Part shown: in pieces, positions 1 to 7,202 of the stretch | Layout of the letters: every line of letters begins with the position of its first letter | Numbering within the stretch: the first letter of the stretch is position 1 | Assembly: GCA_016875595.1 (NCBI GenBank) | Contig: VGPI01000025.1 | Location: forward strand, 1-15,220 | Length of the DNA stretch: 15,220 nucleotides | Direction: 5' to 3' | Source of the DNA: Candidatus Cloacimonadota bacterium | GTDB taxonomy: Bacteria > Cloacimonadota > Cloacimonadia > Cloacimonadales > Cloacimonadaceae | The notes under the pieces: generated by a model | What the model saw: the letters and a program-made list of their open reading frames with translations, nothing else | The model's database searches: none | What the model was told of the DNA's origin: nothing | Made by a program: the position numbers and the translations under genes

Positions 1-58
1 TTCTTGCCAAATTTGTTGCATGCTGTTATATGGCTCCATCATTACCCCGGAGCTTATC

Positions 59-772
59 ATGGAAAAGCAAATTATAACCCTCGCCGATCAAGGGATTGCC
101 GCTCGCCTTGCCACCCGCAAACACTTTCTCAAAGACATCGATCAGATGATTGACTGGAAGCGGATCAACAAAATACTCAGCAAAGTGGAGATCAGAAGGA
201 CTGCTGTTGCCGGAAGAGATGCCTTTTCCGCAGAGGTAATGTTCCGGATCATGCTGATTCAGTCCACCGAGCTAAAGGTAGAAGAATCCAAGGATCCCGC
301 TGCCCGGTGGATAAAGAAAGGCAAGAAGAGTATCTATGGTTTCAAGGGACACACAGTTGCAGATAAGGAAGATGGATTGGTTCAGGCAATTGAGGTAACG
401 CCGGCCAGTGTTTATGATGGTCATGTGCTGAAGTCCCTGCTGGAATCTCTGGATCTTCCTGAAGCTACCGAAGTCCTGGCTGACACAGGATATTGCAGCC
501 AAGCAAATGAGGAACTCTTGAAAGAGAAGAACTTAGTCTCCAGGATCATGCAAAAGAAGAAGAGACACCGGGAGATGGCACCAGAGATCAAAGCCTCCAA
601 TCAAACCATATCGAAACAAAGGTACCGGGCTGAGCGCAGTTTTGGCGCACTTAAGAGACATCTTGGCTGGGGTAGATCAATCTATAGGGGCTTGAAGAAG
701 ACGGCTGACTACCTGTTGATGGGGGCAATTTCCTTCAATCTGAAACGTTCTTACAAAATACTCCTGGCTTGA
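59..772 (+). pseudogene. IS5-family transposase, internally deleted
   Basis: Cut-and-paste transposase of the IS5 family, 237 residues. The N-terminal part (about 1-68) resembles the DUF772 domain. The rest is the C-terminal half of a DDE_Tnp_1 catalytic domain: a KGKKSIYGFKGH block (88-98), the second Asp in LADTGY (D142) and the catalytic Glu in RYRAERSFG (E192). Intact relatives are about 320-340 residues and carry a linker plus the first catalytic Asp between these parts. Here the sequence jumps from MLIQS (65-69) to TELKVEESKDPAARW, so roughly 90 residues including the first Asp are missing. The frame is still open. The start at 59 is chosen because GGAG lies 6 bases upstream; an earlier in-frame start at 20 has no such site. 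It is almost certainly inactive as an enzyme. The left IS end lies outside the window and no terminal inverted repeat could be confirmed. Confidence 0.85.
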
Positions 773-807
773 TATAGAAAAGGTGTGCCCAGATTCTGGG
801 AACAGAT

Positions 808-830
808 AAAAAAAGCCCCTCTTAGAGGGC
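808..830 (-). terminator. Rho-independent terminator reading leftward
   Basis: On the minus strand GCCCTCT and GAGGGGC form a hairpin with a 2-base loop and one extra base, directly followed by seven T residues. It would stop leftward transcripts, for example from the phosphotransferase gene to the right, before they enter the IS. On the plus strand the hairpin is preceded by the A-run and followed only by ATTT, so it is a poor terminator in that direction. Confidence 0.55.
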
Positions 831-1222
831 ATTTAGGGAGGCAAACCGGCCGAAATCGTCCGATTAACGGCCACTTTTGACTGACAGCTATAAAAACACG
901 CCTGATCCGTCATCTCTGAGCCGGCTGTGTTTTGTTCAATGGTCTTAACCAGTTATCCACAAACCAACTAAAAAAGCGACGTTATGCAATATTATCAACC
1001 CACAAATTGCCTGTATCGCCCATTCAATCAGGGTTTACAGAGCATCGTTTTGAATTTCATTTAGGGGGATCCGTGAATTTAAGTAAAGTGATTGAAAACT
1101 GGCGTAACCTACTAATCAACAGGTGTTAAACCAATCGTCTCAGCATTAAGAAGTATAATAAAGCTACACTTGATTTGGGTATTACGGTCTTCAAATTTTC
1201 CAGAGAGAAAATGAAAGAGAGT
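831..1222. other. Intergenic region with no convincing gene
   Basis: About 390 bases between the IS terminator and the end of the phosphotransferase gene. It holds a small imperfect palindrome (GGCCG...CGGCC near 848-872) that could belong to the IS end, and one perfect DnaA-box-like 9-mer (TTATCCACA, 953-961). A 65-codon open frame at 932-1129 would start with TTG, has no good ribosome site and resembles nothing I recognise. I see no RNA gene. Confidence 0.5.
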
Positions 1223-1999
1223 TCAAGCTGTAAACCCCGACAGTAACCGGCAATAATCCAGGCGATGGGGATCAATGGCGGATCTGCCGTAGGCATCGAG
1301 GAAGCGTTGGCGGAATTTAATGGTTTTGAGGTTGTAATTGAGGGTCCAGATACCCCAGAAGAGGTCATAGTGGGGGTCGCCGATGCCGCTGGTGCCCAGA
1401 TCGACAAATCCGCTCAATCTGAAATTGCTCATAATGATATTGGGCAGGCAGTAGTCGCCGTGAATCACGACCTTTTCCCAGTCCGGAGCGGGCATGAGGA
1501 GAAAGCGTTCGGCGGCGGTGGACATATCTTCAGCGATGATGCTGCGATCCATATAGCCGCGGGTGATATTGGTGCGGGCTTGGGTTGCCATTTCATTCAT
1601 GCGATCGGGGAAGGGGCAATCGGTCAGGGGCAATTGGTGAATGAGCCGGAGGGACTGACCAAAGACCTCTGTCAGGCGTTCAGGATCGGCAAGGTGGTGT
1701 TCCGCGATGCCGTCCTCGCCATCCAGGGCTTCAGTCAAGAGGTAATCCCTGTCATCAGTGCTGATGTATTCAAACACCCGGGGCGCCAGGTGGTGGGGAT
1801 GCAGAAAACGGGTCATTGCCACCTCATGGGCAAGAGAGCCGGAGGGGCTGATCTTGAGGTAAGCGCGGATATTGCCTTCGATATAGATGGTCTGCGATGC
1901 CCCGGAGCAGCTACTGTCGAAGCAACGTGCCCGGTGCAGGTATTGCCGGATGGGGAGTGGCAGTCCATCGGGTGTGAGGTTTATGAGCGTCTTTTTCAT
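1223..1999 (-). CDS. Aminoglycoside 3'-phosphotransferase, APH(3') type
   Basis: 258 residues, close to the usual 260-265 for APH(3') enzymes, which use ATP to phosphorylate the 3'-OH of kanamycin- and neomycin-type drugs in the cytoplasm. The kinase-fold landmarks are intact: the nucleotide-binding Lys in YLKI (K49), the catalytic loop HGDYCLPNI (H180, D182, N187) and the metal-binding GFVDLG (D200). The tail block DLFWGIWTLN followed by RFLDAYGR is typical of APH(3') relatives of Firmicutes and uncultured anaerobes. The start at 1999 has only a weak ribosome site (no GGAG); an in-frame stop lies about 35 bases upstream, so little extension is possible. It stands alone between an IS remnant and a repeat-rich intergenic region, which fits acquisition by transfer. 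The substrate range cannot be read from the sequence. Confidence 0.9.
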   Translation of the reverse strand: MKKTLINLTPDGLPLPIRQYLHRARCFDSSCSGASQTIYIEGNIRAYLKISPSGSLAHEVAMTRFLHPHHLAPRVFEYISTDDRDYLLTEALDGEDGIAEHHLADPERLTEVFGQSLRLIHQLPLTDCPFPDRMNEMATQARTNITRGYMDRSIIAEDMSTAAERFLLMPAPDWEKVVIHGDYCLPNIIMSNFRLSGFVDLGTSGIGDPHYDLFWGIWTLNYNLKTIKFRQRFLDAYGRSAIDPHRLDYCRLLSGFTA

Positions 2000-2100
2000 T
2001 TCAGGGGCAGTGTCCGGAGCAGGGTGTGGGAGTCAATGATTTTAACCATGGAAAGGCACGGAAGGAAAAATTGTGTAATGGAGAAGGGACAAGATATAAC

Positions 2101-2163
2101 GCGGATTGGACGGATGGAGCGGATAAAAAGGTTGCAGAGAGTTGAGAAGGCTGATGGGTTGAG
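2101..2163 (+). repeat. Degenerate 9-bp repeat array, left arm
   Basis: Seven consecutive 9-base units can be phased from 2101: GCGGATTGG, ACGGATGGA, GCGGATAAA, AAGGTTGCA, GAGAGTTGA, GAAGGCTGA, TGGGTTGAG. The first three share CGGAT and the later ones share GTTGA/GAAGG. A similar CACGGA unit lies just to the left (2046-2065). The purine-rich strand is the plus strand here and the minus strand in the arrays at 2273-2470. Confidence 0.6.
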
Positions 2164-2272
2164 AGTAAAAAATGAACTGGATTCCAGTCGGTTCCGGAAT
2201 GACGTGGTTGGATTATGTGAATAAGATGAAATCTACATGCCTGCATTTGATTAGTCGAATCTAAGATCTCTT

Positions 2273-2299
2273 TCCGTGTGCTCCGTGTTTTCCGTGGGT
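2273..2299 (-). repeat. TCCGTG 9-bp repeat, three units
   Basis: Three adjacent 9-base units: TCCGTGTGC, TCCGTGTTT, TCCGTGGGT. On the minus strand they read as the CACGGA family also seen near 2046-2065. Related ATCCG units recur at about 2437-2470 and CATCTGCG units at about 2505-2545, also with roughly 9-base spacing. Confidence 0.6.
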
Positions 2300-2310
2300 C
2301 GATGTACATG

Positions 2311-2337
2311 GGTCGCTGAAGGAAAGCGACCCTACGT
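2311..2337 (+). repeat. Dispersed palindromic repeat, copy A
   Basis: GGTCGCT, a 7-base loop GAAGGAA, then AGCGACC give a perfect 7-bp stem, followed by CTACG. It shares loop and flank with the copies near 3856, 10533, 13685 and 14711. The stem differs from copy B by paired changes (GGTCGCT/AGCGACC against GGGCGCT/AGCGCCC), which shows the hairpin is conserved and not just the sequence. Confidence 0.75.
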
Positions 2338-2339
2338 TT

Positions 2340-2429
2340 AACCTTCTCAACTACAACAAACCGCTCAACCTTCTCGACTCTCTCGACCGTCTCAACCTTC
2401 TCAACCCTCTCGACCGTCTTAACCTCCTC
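2340..2429 (-). repeat. Tandem array of ten 9-bp units
   Basis: Ten contiguous 9-mers on the plus strand follow the pattern (A/G)ACCNTCTC, for example AACCTTCTC (three times), GACCGTCTC, GACTCTCTC and AACCCTCTC; the second and third units are degenerate. On the minus strand they would translate to a Val-Glu-Lys/Arg triplet repeat, but no ribosome site supports expression. The family is the reverse complement of the GTTGAGAAG units at 2128-2163. Confidence 0.8.
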
Positions 2430-2728
2430 TAACATAATCCGTGTCCATCCGCCCAGTCGGTCCGATCCGTGTAACTATCTTCTTTTGAACATCATAATCC
2501 ATCAGTGTCATCTGCGTTCTATGGTCTGCGGGAATCTTCGGGAACCGACACAAGGCGTAGGAAGTGAACCTGTGATCAGAAAAGGGATGGGAGGCATTAT
2601 GTCCACACTTGGGAAATTTGTCTACCTATAAGGGATGAAACCCGGGAAAGTATGATATGCTTGGCTGCGGGTCATAGTTCTTTGATCAAGCGTATAGTGT
2701 GTAAGACAGTGTAAGAAGAGCGGTTCGC

Positions 2729-3811
2729 TTATGAGCCGGTGATGTCGGAGAAGCGGCTGATCGATTGATACAGTGCCTGATTATCCTCTTCAGAGCTCAG
2801 GGTGGCGCGCAGGCAGTGACGAAGCAAAGGATGTGCTCCAACGTCCCGGACGGCGATGTCGTTGTCCTTCAGGTAGTCAAATAGCTGTGGTGTCCGTTCG
2901 CCAAGGGTGAAGGTGAGGAAATTGGTGTGGGATGGAAAAACGGTGAGACTTGGGATGGCGGAGAGCAGGGCGAACATCTCATCCCGCATGGCGATGATCC
3001 TGCGGACGTGGGCACAGAAGAGTGGGACGTTCTCGAGGATGGTGGCGGCGAATACCCGGTTGAAGATGCTGGTGTGGAAGGTGGTGAATACCTTGCTCAG
3101 TTCATAGATGTTTTCCGCAGAAGAGATGGCATAGCCAAAGCGGAGTCCAGCGCTGGAAAATGCCTTGGAAAAGGAGCGGGTGAGGATCAGATTGGGGTGA
3201 TCCTTCAATTCCGGGACGAAGGTACAACCGGAGAATTCATAATAGGTCTCATCCACAAGCACCAGTTTATCGGGCAGATTCCGGATGATATGGCGTATTT
3301 GTTCGGGAGGGAAAAGGTTGCCGGTGGGGTTATTGGGATAGCAGAGGATCGCCAGGCGGCAATCGGGATGGGAAGCCATCTCCAGAAAGCGGTCGGTATC
3401 AAAGGAAAAATCGGGATTGAGATCGAGGGACCGGATGCCCAAGCCGACGGCTCCACAGAAGGTCTTGTAGTCAAAGTAGGTGGGCGCCAGTGAGACAGCA
3501 TGAGAGGCGGCATTTTCCCGGACGGCGAGGAAGATGTGATAAAGGATGTCGTCGGCACCATTGCCCCAGATCACGTTCTCCGGCTTGATCCCGTGACCGA
3601 TGTAATCCGCCAGTTTTTGATGCAGTTCTTCGGTTACGGGGGAGAGATAGCGGTTCAGGTGAGTGATTTCCATGCGCTGGAGGACTTGCTCCTTGATCGC
3701 CTGATAGGGATCGAGGCAGCTTTCATTGAGGCACATCATCCGTTTACAGACAGGAACGGTGATAATGGGTGGTTTTTTATGGGCGAGGTCGGTGCGGAAA
3801 AACGGGTTCAT
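2729..3811 (-). CDS. hisC: Histidinol-phosphate aminotransferase-like protein
   Basis: PLP-dependent class I/II aminotransferase, 360 residues, the usual HisC length. Family role: interconversion of imidazole-acetol phosphate and histidinol phosphate with glutamate in histidine synthesis. Visible motifs are YPNNPTG (158-164), DETY (D187, Y190), the Schiff-base Lys in TRSFSKAFSSAGLRFGY (K216) and the phosphate-binding R224. The start at 3811 is preferred to the ATG at 3817 because AAAGGAG (3818-3824) is 6 bases from 3811 but abuts 3817. It is the last gene of the minus-strand run, 108 bases after the M23 peptidase stop, with palindromic repeat copy B in between. No other his gene is in the window, so a related role (aromatic amino acid or other 2-oxo acid transamination) is possible; family assignment is firm, substrate less so. 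Confidence 0.85.
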   Translation of the reverse strand: MNPFFRTDLAHKKPPIITVPVCKRMMCLNESCLDPYQAIKEQVLQRMEITHLNRYLSPVTEELHQKLADYIGHGIKPENVIWGNGADDILYHIFLAVRENAASHAVSLAPTYFDYKTFCGAVGLGIRSLDLNPDFSFDTDRFLEMASHPDCRLAILCYPNNPTGNLFPPEQIRHIIRNLPDKLVLVDETYYEFSGCTFVPELKDHPNLILTRSFSKAFSSAGLRFGYAISSAENIYELSKVFTTFHTSIFNRVFAATILENVPLFCAHVRRIIAMRDEMFALLSAIPSLTVFPSHTNFLTFTLGERTPQLFDYLKDNDIAVRDVGAHPLLRHCLRATLSSEEDNQALYQSISRFSDITGS

Positions 3812-3855
3812 ATCCATCTCCTTTGGCTTAGGTTCAGCTCTGGCATGGCGGGATA

Positions 3856-3880
3856 GGGCGCTGCAGGAAAGCGCCCCTAC
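3856..3880 (+). repeat. Dispersed palindromic repeat, copy B
   Basis: GGGCGCT, loop GCAGGAA, AGCGCCC (perfect 7-bp stem), then CCTAC. It lies in the 108-base gap between the M23 peptidase gene and hisC, where the hairpin would be carried in the mRNA. Confidence 0.75.
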
Positions 3881-3919
3881 AGTCGGATGGGTTCATGTAT
3901 ATCTCATAGCGAGGTCGGA

Positions 3920-5179
3920 TCAGCTCTGGGAAGGTGTAATCCGGTAGCGGCTGGCGATGGATTTGCCCCTGGTCGCCTGCACCTGGATCAGGAGGTTGCG
4001 GATGTTTTGTTGTTGCAGGGCAAATACCTTCATCTGTTGATTGTTCAGTTTCTCAGCGCCGACCATCTTCAACTGGCTGGGGTTGATCCAGCGTCCACTT
4101 TGCATCAGTCCGAAGTGCAGATGCGGTCCGGTGGATCTGCCGGTGCTGCCGACTCTGCCGATAACCTGCCCCTTGCGTACCTTTTGACCATGGCGCGCGC
4201 CCAATGAGCTGAGATGCGCATAGTGGGTGATTGTCCCGCTGCGGTGACGGATGCGGACGCTATTGCCATAACCGCCGGCATAACGGGCTTCGGTGACGTC
4301 GCCATCGGCAACGGCATAGACGGATGTGCCAAATCCGGCACGGTAATCCACGCCTTCGTGATGAGTCCAGCGGCCGGTAAAGGGATCGAGGCGTCTTCCA
4401 AAGGCGGAAGAGACGTGGATACGACCCAGGGGATAGCCCACGGCGGAAGAGGTGTTGGTCTTGCCTTCTTTGTTGTAGAGGCCGTTATAGACCGATTTCT
4501 CGTCACCGGTCTCAAAGCGGAAGAGCTCATGTTTGCCGGTGCGTTCCCCATCGTAGGACACGTAGAGGATCTTGCTGCCGGGCATCTTTTTACCCTCAAA
4601 GATGCGTTCTTCGAGCATGACGGTGAAGCGATCGCCATTGCGGGCTTTGCGTCCGAAATCCACATCGCCTTCCAAGCCGTTGTTGATGTATTGCTTCTCA
4701 GCAGTGGTCAGACCGGCTCTGATCAATGAGGCATCGAGGGTGTTTTGCAGCGTACCTTCAATGATGCGGATGATGTGTTCCACCGGCAGTTCTTCCAGAG
4801 TGTGGCGCAGGGAATCGCCGGATGCTTCAAACAAATGACGGATAGTGGGTTCCTGGACAAACATGGCGCGGGTGATACGCTCACGATCCGGATCGGTCTG
4901 GATCCTGAGAGTATCGCCGGGCTGGATGGTGGTTACATCGACGTGATCTCCGAAACGGAAGGCAAAGGTGGCGATCTCCTTGTGGGGAATACCGGCATCA
5001 TCAAGAATGGAGAAGATGCTTCCGCCAGGTGGAATGATCATGGTCGTCCAAGGATCTGGCTTGACCTTCTCCCGACCGGGAGGGATCTCATCTGATCCTT
5101 TGGCAAAGAGCGCAATGATGATGAAACAAAATAGGAGTGCGGCAATGACGCCGAGTAACACAGCCCTGCCTTTATGCAT
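3920..5179 (-). CDS. Membrane-anchored M23 (LytM-type) peptidoglycan endopeptidase
   Basis: 419 residues. An N-terminal membrane anchor or uncleaved signal (about 5-26) places the protein in the periplasm. A LysM/OapA-like region (about 45-125, with QPGDTLRI) and an alpha/beta segment follow, then the M23 zinc metallopeptidase domain (about 250-370). The zinc and catalytic residues are intact: H274xxxD278 in HHEGVDY, H319/H322 in HYAH and H353xH355 in GPHLHF. The layout resembles MepM/YebA enzymes that cut cross-links between stem peptides during wall growth. The start at 5179 is chosen because GGAG lies 7 bases upstream and the hydrophobic anchor begins right after it; longer in-frame starts would run 100 bases into the upstream gene. 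It overlaps the upstream transporter stop by 8 bases, implying translational coupling. Confidence 0.9.
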   Translation of the reverse strand: MHKGRAVLLGVIAALLFCFIIIALFAKGSDEIPPGREKVKPDPWTTMIIPPGGSIFSILDDAGIPHKEIATFAFRFGDHVDVTTIQPGDTLRIQTDPDRERITRAMFVQEPTIRHLFEASGDSLRHTLEELPVEHIIRIIEGTLQNTLDASLIRAGLTTAEKQYINNGLEGDVDFGRKARNGDRFTVMLEERIFEGKKMPGSKILYVSYDGERTGKHELFRFETGDEKSVYNGLYNKEGKTNTSSAVGYPLGRIHVSSAFGRRLDPFTGRWTHHEGVDYRAGFGTSVYAVADGDVTEARYAGGYGNSVRIRHRSGTITHYAHLSSLGARHGQKVRKGQVIGRVGSTGRSTGPHLHFGLMQSGRWINPSQLKMVGAEKLNNQQMKVFALQQQNIRNLLIQVQATRGKSIASRYRITPSQS

Positions 5180-6080
5180 CGGGAGACTCCTTTTTTTGGG
5201 GTACATCGGGGTGATAGTGGACATGAACCTGACGCAGTCCTTCCGGATAGCGGTCCCGGAGTTTATGCTCGATCTCATCCGCTATTCCATGTCCGTCATC
5301 CACGCTTATCCTGCCATCCACGGCAATGGTCATAATGACATTGTAATAGGGACCAAAGCGATGCAGACCGAGGTCGTCGATCCGGCGGACGCCGGGGACA
5401 TCCAGCGCAATGGCATAAACCGTATGCTTAAACTTGTCGTCAGGAAAGGCTGCCATCAGATCGGAGGCGGTTTCGACCACAATACCGATACCAGTCTTGA
5501 AGATATAGATCGCCACCAAAGCTCCGGCAGCGGGATCCATCCAGGCATATCCGACACGGCGGAGTAAAACACCGATTAGCACCGCCAAAGCCGCCATGAT
5601 GTCATTCAGATGGTCGTTTTGCAGTGCCTTAAGCGTCGGGTTTTGGGTTTTACGGCAGTTGAGCCGGGTAAAATAGAAGAGGAATATCTTGAGCACAAAG
5701 GTAAAGATGGCTATGTAGATCACAAAGTCGGAACTCTGCCAATCTTCTCCTCCAATCTGAAAAAAGTCATAGACTTTGTTGATCGATTCCCAGAAGATGG
5801 CAATACCGGTGGTGATGATAAAGGCTCCGACCACGATGGCAGCAATCGATTCCAATTGGCGGTGGCCATAAGGATGTTCCGGATCAGCAGGCTTCCTGGC
5901 ATGATGCATAAATATCTTGACTACCACGTAGTAGGCGACATCGGAGCAGGAATTGATCCCATCCGCCAGCAGGGCGGGGCTATGACCAAAGATACCGGCG
6001 ATGGTCTTAAGCGCTGACAGCAGGATATTAGCAAACAGACCCAAATTGATCGTGCGGGTGGAACGCTGATCTCTATCCAC
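5172..6080 (-). CDS. Cation diffusion facilitator (CDF) metal exporter, possibly Mn-type
   Basis: 302-residue inner-membrane antiporter of the CDF family, which expels divalent metals using the proton gradient. Six hydrophobic segments span about 12-205. The family blocks HPYGHRQLESIAA and ALLADGIN are clear, and a cytoplasmic C-terminal metal-binding domain rich in His (LHRFGPYYNV, HVHYHPD) follows. The transport site reads N43xxxD47 in TM2 and D156xxxD160 in TM5, not the HxxxD/DxxxD plus HxxxD of zinc exporters. DxxxD in TM5 is typical of manganese CDFs, and an Asn at the TM2 position is known from the manganese exporter ZnT10. The start is probably GTG at 6080: GGAG lies 7 bases upstream, giving an 8-base overlap with the preceding stop. 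GTG at 6098 is the alternative. Family is sure; metal is inference. Confidence 0.9.
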   Translation of the reverse strand: MDRDQRSTRTINLGLFANILLSALKTIAGIFGHSPALLADGINSCSDVAYYVVVKIFMHHARKPADPEHPYGHRQLESIAAIVVGAFIITTGIAIFWESINKVYDFFQIGGEDWQSSDFVIYIAIFTFVLKIFLFYFTRLNCRKTQNPTLKALQNDHLNDIMAALAVLIGVLLRRVGYAWMDPAAGALVAIYIFKTGIGIVVETASDLMAAFPDDKFKHTVYAIALDVPGVRRIDDLGLHRFGPYYNVIMTIAVDGRISVDDGHGIADEIEHKLRDRYPEGLRQVHVHYHPDVPQKKESPDA

Positions 6081-7080
6081 GCGAAATCTCCGGGGCACTT
6101 ATATCAAAGACCAGTGTATCAGTGAATCTCTGGTTTATCTCTGTTCGCAACGACATAGCATCCAGATGACGTCCATCCACCGCCCGGCTATTCAGGGCAA
6201 TGGCTTTGATCCGGAATGGATTCAGCGCCATCAGCTGGTCTCGATGGAGAAGGCGTTCAATTTCATCTTTGCCGATCTTCAGATGATAGGGGTGGCGCAA
6301 AAGCAGGATATGTCCATCATTCTGCAAAAGTCCCATCAGACAGGAGATCGATCTCTCCGTAACGGCGCCGGGGATATAGACAGCAACTACGTCGGGGTAT
6401 TCCCTGAGCTTCTCCGCAATCCCTTTTTCTTCTCCCAGGATGGATTGCAGTCCCGTATCCCGCCAGTGCATGTTCTGCAAGAGGCAGATATGCTCCAGAT
6501 TCAGTGCCCTGGGTGATCGGGATGGCAATGCAACCGGGATCCGGGTGAGCAGTTCAACCCGTTCCAGTTCTGCCATCAGTTGTTTCAAGTTACCATAGCT
6601 GGCACCGGCAACCAGGATCAATGCATCAACCATCGGGCTCAGAGCGATGGACTTCCGGTCAATCGAACCATCGATCAGTACCTTCTCCGCTCCGAGATCA
6701 AGCATCAGTCGTGCACATTCGGCTTGTTGCGAGACCTCCGGCGGTCCGATGATCTCCGTCTCCAAGGGCAGGATTGCCTCCGCTAACCAGAGCTGGCGCG
6801 TTCCAGATTTCCAGGGCAGCTTGGCGAAGATCCTGATCCCTGCTCCATGCCGGTCCAGTTCCTGAGTATCCAGGCACATCATAGTACCGGCTTTGACTAC
6901 CACCCGGGGTTTGCGGATGCCAAAGACGGTATCTCGTTCCTCTCCGTCCCGTCCGGTACTCAAGACCGCCCAACCGATGGCATGGTATTCCCGGAGAATG
7001 GCATTCAACACACTGGTCTTGCCGGCATTTTTACAGATGCCGACGATGGCTATTATCTGCTCTCGTTCAATCAATGGCAT
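6073..7080 (-). CDS. P-loop NTPase-like protein of the lysine-fermentation operon, KamB-like
   Basis: 335-residue soluble protein. Residues 9-23 hold a variant Walker A, VGICKNAGKTS, with one residue more than the GxxxxGKT consensus between the first and last Gly. Further on, VLIDGSIDRKS (about 135-145) could carry a Walker B-like Asp, and VDALILVAGAS is a Rossmann-like strand. The placement directly after kamA recalls kamB of other lysine fermenters (kamA-kamB-kamC-kamD-kamE), a conserved gene of unknown biochemical role. A job in activating or repairing the aminomutases has been imagined for such neighbours; that is inference. It starts 122 bases after the kamA stop with a weak ribosome site and overlaps the next gene by 8 bases. 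I am confident of the P-loop and of the operon link, less so of the KamB identity. Confidence 0.6.
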   Translation of the reverse strand: MPLIEREQIIAIVGICKNAGKTSVLNAILREYHAIGWAVLSTGRDGEERDTVFGIRKPRVVVKAGTMMCLDTQELDRHGAGIRIFAKLPWKSGTRQLWLAEAILPLETEIIGPPEVSQQAECARLMLDLGAEKVLIDGSIDRKSIALSPMVDALILVAGASYGNLKQLMAELERVELLTRIPVALPSRSPRALNLEHICLLQNMHWRDTGLQSILGEEKGIAEKLREYPDVVAVYIPGAVTERSISCLMGLLQNDGHILLLRHPYHLKIGKDEIERLLHRDQLMALNPFRIKAIALNSRAVDGRHLDAMSLRTEINQRFTDTLVFDISAPEISRG

Positions 7081-7120
7081 AGCATTCCGCTACTTGGTAA
7101 CAAAGGAAGCGATCCTCTGT

Positions 7121-7153
7121 CTCTGCCATGAGTGAGCGCAGAGCTTTTTTTTT
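7121..7153 (+). terminator. Terminator-like hairpin antisense to the operon
   Basis: On the plus strand CTCTGC (7121-7126) pairs with GCAGAG (7138-7143) across an 11-base loop, followed by C and nine T residues. It lies in the 122-base gap between kamA and the P-loop gene but points against the operon. It could stop antisense transcripts. No plus-strand gene precedes it, so its role is unclear. Confidence 0.3.
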
Positions 7154-7202
7154 ATCATGATTCCAGCCCCTGCCACCTGGTCCCGGAGGAAAGGCGGTCA
7201 GG

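Larger units (their letters stand above)
2000..2728. other. Long repeat-rich intergenic region
   Basis: About 730 bases without a supported gene. It contains degenerate 9-bp units in both orientations (annotated separately), a CTGGATTCC...GGAATGACG element near 2177-2204 with the palindrome TTCCGGAA, and one hairpin repeat at 2311-2337. The last 190 bases (about 2540-2728) look like unremarkable spacer. A 144-codon minus-strand open frame (2001-2435) begins as a translated 9-bp repeat rich in Val, Glu and Lys and is not considered a gene. Confidence 0.7.

Noticed and set aside
953..961. Perfect DnaA box (TTATCCACA), possible origin
   Set aside because: Only one box was found, with no cluster, no AT-rich unwinding tract and no dnaA/dnaN nearby; it is likely chance.
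932..1129. 65-codon plus-strand open frame
   Set aside because: TTG start, no ribosome site, composition and sequence not recognisable as a protein family.
1265..2224. Long plus-strand open frame (319 codons) opposite the phosphotransferase gene
   Set aside because: It is antisense to a gene with clear catalytic motifs, matches no family I know, and has no convincing ribosome site.
2340..2429. CRISPR-like repetition
   Set aside because: The units are 9 bp and contiguous, with no spacers of constant length and no cas genes.
2001..2435. Minus-strand open frame with a Val-Glu-Lys repeat
   Set aside because: It is a translation of the 9-bp repeat array and flanking intergenic DNA, of low complexity, with no ribosome site.
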